This document shows positions 43,483 through 54,575 of a stretch of DNA of 64,000 nucleotides, one piece after another. The DNA is taken from contig NC_070568.1 in the NCBI RefSeq assembly GCF_026914185.1, positions 930,001 to 994,000 on the forward strand, read 5' to 3'. Both the position numbers and the translations under genes were made by a program. Source of the stretch: Puccinia triticina (Eukaryota; Basidiomycota; Pucciniomycetes; Pucciniales; Pucciniaceae). The notes beneath the pieces are model-generated. The model was not told where the DNA came from, ran no database searches, and saw only the letters and a list, made by a program, of their open reading frames with translations. The first letter of the stretch is position 1. Each line of letters opens with the position of its first letter.

Positions 43483-44645
43483 GAACTGTCCCCGGGGGCA
43501 TTCATGGGAACCTGATCGAGCTGTGGGGTTTTTGTTAGCCTTGTAGCCCTTGAAAAGGAGACCTTGCGCTCGGACGGAATCGTGTCTGCGCCCCTCGTAC
43601 CCTCCCGGCCACCCATCCCCATCAGCCTTATATTCAACTCCGTTTCATCCTATCCTTCTCATCTCCAAACAAACCGACCTACACCACTTCAATCCATGAT
43701 CGGCCACCATCTCCTCGTCAATCATCTCTGCCTACCGACTGTTCCGCTACTACTACTTCTTACTACTACTACGACTCTCTTGGTCCTGCCTCACCTCATT
43801 GTTGTTTCGGCCGAAGCGGTCGACCCTACTAACCTGGTCGTTATTTTTTTTGGTCCAATTAAGAGGTCCAAAGGATCCATGTATTCTTGAAACCATATCA
43901 AACCGACCCACCAACATCCACTAGGAAAAAAGAAGACTCTTGACTGTCGTTGTGACTATCACACATATATATACATATCTATATATAGTCATATACGATC
44001 CTTCACCGATCACTCTTCTCGCGCTATTTGTGATGAAATTCATCTGCATCCATCCACAAAAAGGCTCGATAATCATAGCTTGTCATACAGCCTACCTACT
44101 ACCAAGATTGTAAAACCTTGTGAGATATCTTCCCCAACCCGGTTCACATATTGCAACCAAATCAAAAGGATATCTTCTCCCGGTTTATCTTCATAACAAC
44201 CGTACCCCCCCCCTTTTTTTAACTTGATCACCCTTTTCTTTGTGTGTTGTCTTGTTTTTTGTTTTTTTTGTCTTCTTATAATTAGCAAGAAAAATATCAG
44301 TTTTCTTTTTTACATTTCTCCGAGAATTTTGTAGGATCCCCCTTGCCTCTCACCCTGTCCCCTTTTCTTTGGCCATCATTTTTTAGATCTTTTTTTTTTG
44401 GTTGGTTGGTTGGTTGTGTCTGTCTGGTTTCTGATCCCACGTGCCTTTTTTATATATAAACATAATTATTGTTTCAGTATAAGAGCAACTCCAGTGGGGG
44501 GGCTTTCCGCGGTGCTAAAAGTTTGCCATGTTTAGCTCCCGAGATGCTGCGGCCCACTGCGGCATCCACCGCGCGAGAGCTATCCTCTTAAAGCAAAACT
44601 TGGCTTTCACCAAGCCTCGAGGGCGGTAGTGGGTGGGGGTTTGGG
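43483..44645. other. 3' flank of KAP95 and repeat edge
   Basis: T-rich 3' DNA with TATATA runs. From about 44481 the block AAGAGCAACTCCAGTGGGG resembles hAT/MITE termini but a partner end was not found. No gene. Confidence 0.4.
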
Positions 44646-44994
44646 TAGGCATGGCTATCAGGCGGGCTTGCCAACAGGACACCCGAGCCCGCCCAGGTTT
44701 GGGCCGGGTGCGGGCCATCAATGTTGGTCCGGCCTGTCAGACCCGCGGCATAAGGGGGCGGGCTAGGGTTGACGGCGCCACAGGTAGTGGCGCGCCAAAG
44801 TGCGCGCCCCCTGCGGGCGCGCCCCTGGCGCCCCTCATTTGGGAAAAAAGGGGGGTGGCGCGCCCTTTTAAACCTAATTTTCCAAAAATGTTATCAGTGA
44901 GTGTTCCGAGTCTGGGAGTGGCCACGGGGCTCGCGCCGCATTTCAAGGAGGACATTATGCAACTCTCAATGACACACATGAGATCCCACAAATA

Positions 44995-45846
44995 GCAAAG
45001 GCAAGGCTCTTACTCTACAAGATGCTACCAATTGGTATTACAATGTTGACAAGCCTTTGGATTACTGGATGACAGTTCCTGAAACACCCGAGTCAAATGC
45101 TTTAAAAAAGCTATCCATCAGTCTCCTTGAAATCGTTCCTCACGCTGCCGGAGTCGAGGGCCTATTTTTAATGATGAATGCAATTAAAACTAAAGCTCGC
45201 AATCAAATGTCTACAAACACGTTGAAGATGATGACTCAACTCAAGCTTCATCTACTTCAAGGAGGACCCTGGCAAGCGCGGCCAGAGGGTACGCATGAAA
45301 ATGTATGAATGTTTAAAGCCACTTTGGCTCACAACCAAACATGATAAATGGATTCTGAAAAGATGGGCACATGTAGGCTTAAAGGGAGAATAATGTACTG
45401 CTAACTTTTCCTCAAAATGTGGTAAATGTTGGCAAGAAAAGCCAAAAATGACTTTTAAAAATGTATGAATCCCACAATTTTTGAATTGATTTTCATGCGT
45501 ACCCTCTGGCCGCGCTTGCCAGTGTCCTCTTCAAGGCGATTCATTACTCAACAACAGAAAAAAAAGAAAACAAAAAGACGGAAAAGACTCTACATCCAAA
45601 TACAGAAACATGAATATTTACGATGCATTTCTCGCCACAACAGAATTGGAATAATTTGAAAACGGTGTTTATACCGAAGAGCAAACAGCTCTAGTTACTG
45701 TGAGGGAGAACGCTTTCATGGAAACACTGTTTGATTTTGATAAATGGGAAAACCCCACTCAAGAAAAAGAAATAATCAACCTTGATCGAATCCAAGAAGA
45801 CCCTGCTGAAACCAACTGGAGCCCAGACAAAATTTGGGCACCTTGA
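44995..45846 (+). pseudogene. hAT transposase C-terminal domain, split by a MITE
   Basis: ATNWYYNVDKPLDYWMTV-like sequence then ALKKLSISLLEIVPHAAGVEGLFLMMNAIKTKARNQMSTNTLKMM matches the hAT dimerisation domain. Coding is interrupted at 45263 and resumes after 45536 (GDSLLNNRKKRKQ), followed by TGA near 45655 and an acidic tail ending near 45846. The catalytic part is missing, so this is a deletion derivative. Confidence 0.75.
45263..45528. mobile_element. hAT-type MITE (266 bp) inside transposase coding
   Basis: Inverted ends AGGACCCTGGCAAGCGCGGC / GCGCTTGCCAGTGTCCT continue through GGGTACGCATGAAAAT. Exact 8-bp duplication CTTCAAGG at 45255-45262 and 45529-45536. No coding capacity. Confidence 0.9.
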
Positions 45847-46473
45847 ACAATTTTCCATTTGTCTTGATATCTCCTTGTACATATTTTTCTCCTTTTATAC
45901 ATGTGAAATCAATCTTTGAACCACAATCAAGCCTGTTTTTTTTTTTTGGTGGCGCCTGGCGCGCCGGGGCGCCGCCTGCCAAAGGCGCCATGCTCCGCCT
46001 GCCAAAGGCGCCATGCTCCGCCTAATGGGAAGGCGCCCCTGGGCGCGCCCCTGTCCCAAACATGGCGCCGTCAACCCTAGGGCGGGCGCAGGCTGCCCGA
46101 CGGGCGCCCGGTGGGCTTCCTGTCCTCCCCCGGGAGGCCCCCCAATGGTGACTAGTGCGGTGGCAATGCCCATACATAGTTAGTAACTACCGACTGGCCG
46201 GGCAGAACTGGTCACTATCAAAGTCGACGATCCCGGATTCCCAATTCACAAACATCATTTGGCGGCCGGCCACCCTTTGGTCAACATGGCAGCTTCTGAT
46301 GCCAAGCAAAACAATATCACCGTGATTCCTCAATCTGATTTGCAAGATACTACAACCGGGTCCGTCACCAATAATATTAATACAGGCGTTAGGACTCCAG
46401 CAGCAAACACTGACAACACCAGTGAATCACAAGATCAAGATGAGATGACCTCAGTTGCATCCAAGCAACGGTG

Positions 46474-46800
46474 AAACAATCCAATACAATCCAGGTATTG
46501 GCTGATACGGTGTATTGTATTGTTTTTTCAATAAATACAAATTTGATACCATGTATTGTATTGAAAAAGAGATACAATACACTGTATCACGTTGAAACAA
46601 ACAATACAGTGTAGATCCCACCAATACACAGAATATGGGACTATATTGGCAACCCACTATGCATGCATGTATTGGACTGTATTGGATTGTATTGGCAACC
46701 TGATACACCGTATTGGATTGGATCAGCCAACCAATACCATACTGATACAATGTATTGGGACCAAAAACAATCCAATACATATATTGGATTGGTTGCAGTG
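46474..46800. repeat. CAATACA/TGTATTG hairpin-rich insertion
   Basis: About twenty copies of AATACA or TGTATT in both orientations make many overlapping hairpins. The ends AACAATCCAATACA and TATTGGATTGGTT are inverted. It separates a serine/threonine-rich open stretch (46286-46473) from the hAT C-terminus of the outer element. Confidence 0.65.
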
Positions 46801-47234
46801 TTGATCCAAGTCCGCTTTCTCTACAGGCGGACAAGTTCTTGATGATTTCCGGATGCGCTTGAGCAAAGACACGGTCAAGGCATTGATTTTCACTCAAGAT
46901 TGGATGAAGGCCAGCAAGCTAGCGGCCAAGACTGAAAGGGTTATTTTTTCTTTGATTTCTTTTGTTTATGACTGGCCACTCCCTCCATAATAGTAAAGGG
47001 AGTATTTGATAGGCTCAAAAACTACATGACATGCTCAATTATCAAAAAAAATGTTTTTTCAATTTTTTTGTTGGAGCCTGTGGGCAGCCCGTGGGCTACC
47101 CAGCCTGGCAGCAAAACAGGTTTGGGCCGGGCGACTATTTGAGGAAAATTTGCCCGGCCCAACCCACTCAATAATATTGCGGCCCAACTCGGGCTAGCCT
47201 GCGGGCAGCCTGGCCCGCCCAATAGTCATGCCTA

Positions 47235-47367
47235 TGTTAGGGGGTGTGAGATGTCAACAAGAGTTGAGGTGTCACAGGAGCTATTTGGGAGCTCAGGTGT
47301 TGCTATGTTTGGCACCAAACTTATCCCTTGCATGCCAGGGGCGCAAAGCAAACAGTCAGTCCTCCCT
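47235..47367. other. Spacer between hAT element and MITE
   Basis: Short unique DNA; includes the 10-bp target copy of the next MITE. Confidence 0.4.
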
Positions 47368-47782
47368 CAGGGTGTAAACAGGTTGGGTTTGGGTCAAAAA
47401 ACAGCACCTGAACCCAACCCAACGTTTAGCGCGGGTTGGGTTGGGTCGGGGCAGATTTTAAAATATGCTGCCCAAACCCAACCCAATGTCATACTTTTTT
47501 GGGTTGGGTCAGCTTGGGTCTTGGGTTGACCCAACCTATTAGGCGCCAAAACCCCCCAACTTGACTGTTGGAGGCGCCATAGCTGGGTTGCAGGCTGACC
47601 CGATTAGGAAATAGGCTGACCCGATTAGGAAATAGGCTGCCCGGACCCAACCCAACAATTTTACAAGACGGGCTGGGTTGGGTTTGGGTCATTCCATTTT
47701 CTTTAAGAATGTGCCCAAACCCAACCCAAAACCCGACAGGTCTCGGGTCAGTTTTGGGTTGGCCCAACCCATTTACACCCTG
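47368..47782. mobile_element. MITE (415 bp) built of CCCAACCCA/GGGTTGGGT motifs
   Basis: Ends CAGGGTGTAAAC / GTTTACACCCTG-like with an exact 10-bp duplication AGTCCTCCCT (47358-47367 and 47783-47792). The interior is dominated by GGGTTGGGT and its complement, plus a direct repeat GCTGACCCGATTAGGAAATAG (two copies near 47601). Duplication length suggests a Mutator-like family; the terminus resembles hAT. Confidence 0.85.
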
Positions 47783-47792
47783 AGTCCTCCCT

Positions 47793-48846
47793 TCTGGGTT
47801 GGTGTGCCCCTTGCGCAAAGCGCAAGCCTCCAAAGGAGGGACTTGGGAGTAAGCAGGGAAATTTGGTGTGAGCGCTGAGGACTGCCTCCAACCATTTGGC
47901 TAGTGTCAAACTTTGACACCACACTAAAATTGTCTCCTGCGGGCCAATAAGGTCGCCCTGGTGCCAGATTGAAGGCCTGCATCTTGCCTTCAATCCTACA
48001 TAGATAAAATGTCATTAAGTTAAATGGTCTTGAAGTTACAAAGCTTGTAACATTATCTTCCCAAGATTCTTGGATTGACTGTACATTTGTACATGCAAGG
48101 CAAGTACATGAGAGCTAAATACACATGCCAATGTGCATATTATCATTGTGAGGGTGTCTTCAAGGGCAAATAAACTTGTGCTAGAGGCTGTTATTTGGTC
48201 ATCATAACTGAATAATAATTGCACTGCTATCAAGATGTACAGTTATGGTGGCTTCTATACTATGTGTTTGTCATGGTACAGGTAGGATACAGCAAGTTTA
48301 TTGGATACTGGTGTGTACAGGAGTGAAAAAAACAAGAATTTTACTTTTGGAAAACAGCTCATTGTGTTTTTTGAAAGGATGTCTAGCACTGCTCTGGGGG
48401 GGTGGATAGATGGATGGCTGCGCAAGAAGCCAGGCCACAAGGCTGTGCTACTCATGACCCCGTATGTTGCGTGAAAAATGTGTAGGCATTGATTTCGTGA
48501 AAATTGGGTGCTGGCCAGGACTACGGTCTGCCAGGCTGAGCAGCTCTCACACCGGAATTTGCTACTTGGGGGCAAACTTCTCTGTGAGACAGAGACTCTG
48601 AAGGGCTCTCCTCCAGATAGGCTTGGTTAAGCTTGGGCGCAAAGCACCTCACACAAAGTGTGACCTCCTGTCAGGGAGGGACTTGCGTGCAATTATGGTA
48701 TTCAAAATTGCATAAGATTTTTTTACATAAAATCATAAACTGCAATTTTGGCTGGGAGATGTCACTTAGAATTTTAACTTTTTTATGCATGCTGAAATCT
48801 CCCAGCAAAAAATTGGCTTCATGATTTTATGTAAACAGTGACATAT
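47793..48846. other. No supported gene
   Basis: Includes 48700-48840, where ATGGTATTCAAAATTGCATAA and CATAAAATCATAAA recall the mariner MITE at 36273, but symmetric ends are not clear. Confidence 0.35.
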
Positions 48847-49247
48847 TAGGGGGTTCACAATAGGATAAAAATAAAACTTAATTTTGAGGCCTTTATGATC
48901 CACTTTTTAAAAAATGAAGAATTTGCTTTGATTCTCAGGGGACAACCAGTCCTGTACAACTTGCCAGATTTAAAAAAAAAACTTGATAAAGGCCTTAAAA
49001 TTGACTAAGTTTTATTTTTATCCTATTGTGAACCCCCCTATTAGGGGGGTTCACAATAGGATAAAAGTAAAATTTTAGAGTCAATTTTAAGGTCTTTATC
49101 AACAAAATTTTAAAAATCTGGCAAGGTGTACAGGACTGGGTATCCCCTGAGAATCAGAGCAACATCTTTATTTTTTAAAAAGTTGTTCATAAAGGTCTTA
49201 AAATTAGCTCTAAAGTTTTATTTTTATCCTATTGTGCACCCCCCTAT
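48847..49247. mobile_element. Two copies of one MITE side by side in opposite orientation
   Basis: Copy 1 (about 48849-49041) and copy 2 (about 49043-49246) each start TAGGGGGgTTCACAATAGG and end CCTATTGTGmACCCCCCTA. The reverse complement of copy 1 aligns with copy 2 through CTGGCAAG, TGTACAGGACTGG, CCCCTGAGAATC and ATAAAGG. They are joined at CCCCCCTATTAGGGGGG. TA duplication fits Tc1/mariner MITEs. Confidence 0.85.
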
Positions 49248-50013
49248 TGTCTTTTGAAGAACTGTTGGAATTTTTCCAATTTTTCCGGTTTTGTTATGCA
49301 CTTAACTTAAAATTAAAATTCTCGCCAAACTTTAGGCAAACCTTGCATTCAAGGTTTGTTAAGCACATGCACGCAAAAATCCACACCTAACCTTAAAAAA
49401 ACTCAGATTGACTCCTGCCTGGGATGTCCGTTGGTAACAACCCAGCGCTTGGTTGGCGCTTGGTTGGGCAGAGGGCAGCAGCCAATGGCCATGGGCAGCG
49501 GGTGGTAGGGTAAAGAAGGCGCTCTGGTTCTAAATATGAACTCAGTTTGTCTCTAACCCAACTCCAAGGCAACCTACTGGAGGATTTTGGCTCTGGGGGT
49601 AGATTTGGCCTTGGGCCTCATCTGACATCTGTCAGGTGCACCATGCGGAAAACATATAAAAAATGGGGTGGATGATTTTTACAATGCCCACCCATTGCAA
49701 AGTGTGCACATTGTAAAATTGCATATGAGCCCCAATTAAATTAATTTTGCAATTTATTGGGTACATACCACACAATGTAAAGTTACAAATTTTAAATCAC
49801 ATTTTGTAAAAATTTACAGCCTGGCTGCCTGTTAACTTTACTTTTACAGTGCCGCTGTGGTAGACGGAAAAGTGGAAAAATAAAAAGTTTTTTCTATGCC
49901 ACATAATCACTCATACTAGGCCTCAGTATACCATCAAATGGACCCCAGAAATGGATTCAATGGCCAATTTCACCCCTAGTCACCACTGGAAGTACCCCTG
50001 GACCCCCTCAAGT
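49248..50013. other. No supported gene
   Basis: AT-rich DNA with a GCGCTTGGTTG duplication near 49445-49465. Nothing else recognised. Confidence 0.4.
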
Positions 50014-51060
50014 GTGGAAGTTACACCTCATGGACACCTATCACACAGCCAGCCCCAGTAACCCAGCTGTCACCTGCCTCAAACCAAGTTTCACAGTAGT
50101 ACACATATACACATCACAGGATACAAACATACATCTCCCTGTCAGGCTACACTCATTACATATTAACTACATACACTCCTTTATATACATAGTATGACAT
50201 CATTTACACTGTTTCTGCAGCCTCAGACTTTGTGTATACACTAATTCCCCCTGTATGACAGCTCATGCAGTCTACTGTCACCTCATGCATGCGTTAGAAT
50301 GCTCTGTTTTATATTCTGACATCATGTATGCACCCCTGGCATGTTTAGAATGTTCTGTTGTATATTCTGACACCATTCATGCGCCCCTGAGGGGTTATGA
50401 CATCATTTGTATCTACTCCCACCAGCTAAAATCCCTCACCCTGTTGTCTAGATTAGCTGAAACCCTGACCCACAAGCCCCTTTGGGGCTCCACTTTTGTC
50501 TATAAAAGGAGCTCTCTCCACCCCCAGTGGCCTGCTCCCCAGTTCCTCACCCAGAACTCACAAGTCACCCAACACTCATCCACACTCAAATCCTAAAACC
50601 CTTACAATAATAAATCAACCCTTATAACAACTGTCAGCCTTAGAGTCATCACAGCTGACCTAAAAGCTGCCTGTTCTACCTTTGTTACATATAAATTACT
50701 TTATATCTTTTTCATCTTAAGAGATAACCTTGTTTTGACTTCATATTCTGTTTCCTCATGCAATTTTAACCCTAGTTACAACTTATAAATTCCTTGTAAC
50801 TATACTCCTTCCCTGAGTTACTGAGTTATGGCGCCCTTGCACAGTTGTGACGTGTCAGCGCTACCAGGCGCGCCAAACCACATGTACATATGTAAATTAC
50901 ATAAGCAAACTGTGAAAATTTTCGTAGTCAGGATCCCCCTTGCCTGAGGCGGATCTACAGACTTCAGCACACCAGAACCACCACCCAGATAACCCCAGGA
51001 TCACCACCAAAGAGCCTACTCTACTCCCAGTATACCTACCGTCACAGGCGCCTAGGATAT
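50014..51060 (+). mobile_element. LTR-like promoter segment (copy 3)
   Basis: TGACATCAT or near matches at about 50190, 50317, 50367 and 50398, then CAGCTAAAATCCCTCACC (50423) and TAGCTGAAACCCTGACC (about 50454), then TATAAAAG at 50501-50508 and a C-rich initiator-like region. The order matches copy 2 inverted at 28.2-28.9 kb. A candidate end is near 51060 where GTAAGTAACC begins. Ends not proven. Confidence 0.5.
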
Positions 51061-51143
51061 TGACAGTAAGTAACCTCTTTCACTGAACCTTGATTATCTC
51101 AGAGGTACAACTCTGTGTCTTGCTTGATCTGCCTTTTCTTCTT

Positions 51144-51330
51144 GCTTTGCCTCCTCCTTGATCACAGGGCTGTCCCTCCAATTCTACAGGCCTTTGCCTC
51201 TATCTTGATCACAGGGCTGTCCCTTCAATTCTACAGGCCTTTGCCTCTATCTTGATCACAGGGCTGTCCCTTATAATCACTTGGCCTTTGCCTCAAAATC
51301 TAGGTTGCAGGGCTGTCCCTCAGGTTTCCC
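51144..51330 (+). repeat. 47-bp tandem repeat, four copies
   Basis: Units begin at 51144, 51191, 51238 and 51285 (CCTTTGCCTCTATCTTGATC... ACAGGGCTGTCCC). The second and third are nearly identical; the fourth is diverged. It follows the LTR-like segment directly. Confidence 0.9.
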
Positions 51331-51741
51331 ATTAAGAACCTTGACTGTCCAGAGAGAAGTCTAAAAAACTGTGGCTGGATTAAACTTATCTAATCCAGAT
51401 ACCCTCCTGAGAGGAAGCTGTAGCACTTCTAGCACAGATTAGCAGCACTCTTCTGAAGAGTAGCATTGCCAGTGGACGTGCATTCCCACTAGAATAACCT
51501 AGTACTTCTCTTCTATCTTATCCTGCTTGGTTTCTTTCTCTCTCTTTCTCTTTTTCTCTTACAGTTGTATTTTCTTTATCCCAAGAAATCAAACTGTTGT
51601 CCCCCATTTCTTGTGTCCTGCTGTCACTATAGAGACTCAGGCTCACAACAACAATCAAAGCCTTATAACAAAGTAATTAAAACACTTACACGTTGCCAGT
51701 CAAACAGATTTCATCTTGAACAGACCAGACCTATCACTTAA

Positions 51742-51867
51742 TAAAACTTGCCAAGCTGAGCTTGGTGGGTCTTGTTGACTGATAACAGAAGGGCAGAGCT
51801 TGCAACTCCATCATACCCTTCACCATTCAGCAAAAGGGTTTCATTACAACTTTTGAGTCTTACACTG
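51742..51867 (+). repeat. Dispersed ~125-bp repeat (copy 2)
   Basis: Matches 9224-9350 in the same orientation (GCTTGGTGGGTCTTGTT, AGAAGGGCAGAGCTTGCA, CTTTTGAGTCTT). Confidence 0.6.
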
Positions 51868-52254
51868 CATGTAACAATGCATGTAAAACTGTACATAGCC
51901 CTACAAACAAATAAAATTACCCGTCATCGCCCTCACAATTTACATTCCCTTAACTTACAATGTCCCGTCATCACCCTCAAAAGATCATTACCAAGCTTAA
52001 TTGTACCTCTGGGAAGCTTCTATATATCCTTTGCAGACCTAGGTAAGGCTAAATAGATAGATAGACACACACAACCATCATCTGGTTGGTCAAAATGTGT
52101 CCAATCACTTTTTTTGCTGCTATTTGCTGATTTACCACCTGCAGCAAGGCTCAATAGAGTTTCTGATTACATACCCTGCGCTCAAGCAGCAACCTAATCC
52201 AGATAAGCAATAAGCTTGAAATTCTTGTAGTTCATAGAAACACCGCTGCTATGC
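51868..52254. other. Intervening DNA
   Basis: No gene; a GATA run near 52054-52064. Confidence 0.4.
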
Positions 52255-53450
52255 CCCGCAAGCAATGATTCACAGCAAGTATTCCACTTCCCACCCCTGC
52301 CAGCCCCTCCACTCAAGCCTCCCACAAATTCTGCAACATCCAATAACACCACCATCTGTTCTACTGATAGCATCCCATCATCCACTGCCCCTAAGAATAA
52401 CACCAACGTCAATAAAGAGCCCAAAGACATCCCAAACTGGCAATATCCCGTCGGCATGGACCATGAATTCAGTACCTTCATCAACCATGGATGCGGGTTG
52501 GACTGCTAGGGTTATCCCCTTTACCCAAACCGATTGGCCACTTTTGTCCTCTCTCCCAGCGCTGACATTGAAAATTTTGGAAACACTGGGTACACCAAGA
52601 CAAGTAGCAATGGTGTGAAGTCCAACGACTGGAAAGTAGTTTGAGTCTATTGCAAGGGAGTTGTAGTTTGTGATCGTGAAGGATGTGATTATACCGCCGC
52701 CCCCCCCCCCCCCCCCCCAACTGGCAAAGGTAAAATTGAGGAGCTGCTCAGCAGGTTAGTCCCTTTTCTTTGATTTACCTTGGAACATATTCTCATTGCC
52801 ATGATTTAGACACTTTTAACTTTTGCATTATCATTATCAGTAATCCCACCTGCAAAGGTCTTTAATGCATGATTTATTCCAATGGCAACTGTAATTATCT
52901 TGTTTTTGGCCTATTTGTTGTATACTGTTCAATTTGTTAATTTTACCATATCTAAAAACATTACAGGAATGGTATGGAGTTCATTTCAATCGTGGTCACA
53001 AACACATAAACCTCCAGACCAATTGGATGTCTCAGTGGCTTCTTGATTGTGGCGAGGATGGCCATAACTTGTACTCTGGTGGATTAATTTTGGATGTTAC
53101 TTATTGTTTCTTTGAGTCTGGATATCTTCTCACTACCTCAATGTATTGCAACAACATAGGCCAATGGATTCCCATACAACTTAGCTGGATCTGTGTTCCA
53201 AGCAAATCCTACTACACAGTTCACTTCACAGTACTTTTCCGTCAATTTCTCATTCCATCTCTCTTGAAACACAAGCGCAAAAACATGGCACGGAGTATTG
53301 TGGATTTCTCAAAGGCTCAGCAAAGCGGCTTTGTTGCGGCGTACATGGAAGTCTTTGGCGAATCCAACCCTGATGAAGCTCTGCGCCAAATGAAAGGGTG
53401 TCGGGAACACTCTCACCTTGCAAATAATATTAATTCTGCCTATTTTTAGT
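52255..53450 (+). pseudogene. MULE-like transposase relic
   Basis: The best part is 52970-53448: YGVHFNRGHKHINLQTNWM, then DGHNLYSGGLILDVTYCFFE (candidate first Asp in LDVTY), YLLTTSMYCNNIGQWIPIQL, YYTVHFTVLFRQFLIP and RSIVDFSKAQQSGFVAAYMEVFG (candidate second Asp), then ALRQMKGCREH. This pattern belongs to a fungal family of Mutator-like DDE transposases that I recall; the name is not certain. Upstream frames (52438-52618) may be its N-terminal part. A run of about 18 C at 52697-52718 breaks the frame. Downstream pieces (53905-54250) may be the C-terminal part. Confidence 0.5.
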
Positions 53451-54394
53451 TGGCTGCAGGCGCTGTAATTGATTCATGCTGTAACGTAGAGGTAATCTAT
53501 CCATTCTCCAAAACACACCTTTGCAATAAACTCTGGTTGATCACCAAACATCACCTTATCCGGAGCTGTCAATGGTTGATGTCTCCCGTTGAACTATGTC
53601 TCAAAGCTATTCAAAAATAACCTTGGGTCTTTAGAAACTATCCAAAGGCAGGACTCACTTATTTTTGAATCATTTGATTGTAAGTACATTGTTGCAACTG
53701 GTTGTTCTTGAGTTTTACTTACATATTCTAAAAAGAAAAAATTAAATTAGTGTTACCATTGGGGGCAACCAACTTTTGGCATCAACCTGAATTTTTAGTG
53801 GTTCTTTGCACATGAAAAAACATTAAATCCTCATTCAGTCAAATTGTAGGTACATACACTGAAAATAACATTTTACAATCAAATTTCCACTTGATTTTGA
53901 TGTTCACAGGTGGCTTTCCTGACTGGGATTTCATTGAGAGCCCAACATCTGAATCTAAACAGATTGGTAGCGCGACCAGCCATACACGGCCGGCTAAGTC
54001 TTGCGATACCGTAAGTATGATTGGCAATGGAAGCATTATCTCATACGACAATGAATACTTATGCTTCAATCAACTTCAAGGTAATGATTGAATCAAAAGG
54101 CAAAGTCTCAAATAGTACAAAACCAACATGGGAAGATTTTTTGCACCACTGTTGGGATTACAGTGTACCTCATTGCCTTGGGCTGTGTAACAAGACGTGC
54201 ACGGGGTGCGCTGCACTTCATTGGAAAGACGAAGCAATCATCATTGACTGATTGAAATTATGTGCAAGTTATACAATGTTCTGTCAGAAAAACAAGGTGA
54301 CAATCCCATTTGCGGACAAGTCAGCCCAGAAGTATCCTGTTTTAAGACAGCTGCTTATCAAGAAAGATGAAGGTTAGAATTTATTGAAACCTTA
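53451..54394 (+). other. Degenerate transposon DNA
   Basis: Short open pieces GGFPDWDFIESPTS (about 53908) and WEDFLHHCWDYSVPHCLGLC (about 54132) could belong to the MULE relic. Not joinable by eye. Confidence 0.35.
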
Positions 54395-54555
54395 GGCCCC
54401 GTTTGGCTGCCGCGTTATACATCATAAATGGTTGAATTTATGACGCCGTGACCCAAAGTTTGCCCCCTGTTGCCACCAAAACTTTTAAACCCCCAGGGGT
54501 TGCGCGTCATAAATTTGACCATTTATGACGTATAACGTGGCAGCCAAACGGGGCC
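54395..54555. mobile_element. Tourist/PIF-Harbinger-like MITE (161 bp)
   Basis: Ends GGCCCCGTTTGGCTGCC / GGCAGCCAAACGGGGCC with TTA on both sides. An internal inverted pair (CATAAATGGT / ACCATTTATG-like) makes nearly the whole element a hairpin. Relative of 8808-9029. Confidence 0.88.
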
Positions 54556-54575
54556 TTATGCTTGAGCAGTACTCA

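Larger units (their letters stand above)
44764..46079 (+). mobile_element. hAT transposon nested in the outer hAT (1316 bp)
   Basis: Ends TAGGGTTGACGGCGCCA / TGGCGCCGTCAACCCTA with an exact 8-bp duplication GGGCGGGC (44756-44763 and 46080-46087). GGCGC-type palindromes are dense inside both ends. It encodes the C-terminal part of a transposase (44995-45846), itself split by a MITE. Confidence 0.88.
44646..47234. mobile_element. hAT transposon, outer shell of a nest
   Basis: Ends TAGGCATGGCTATcaGGCGGGC and GCCCGCCCAATAGTCATGCCTA are inverted. Flanks GGTTTGGG and TGTTAGGG match at 6 of 8 positions, a decayed 8-bp duplication. GC-rich GGGC repeats lie inside both ends. The coding remnant is GGQVLDDFRMRLSKDTVKALIFTQDWM (about 46827-46905), the C-terminal dimerisation part of a hAT transposase. 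A second hAT element and a hairpin array are inserted in it. Confidence 0.8.

Noticed and set aside
51144..51330. Possible CRISPR-like array
   Set aside because: It is a contiguous 47-bp tandem repeat without unique spacers.
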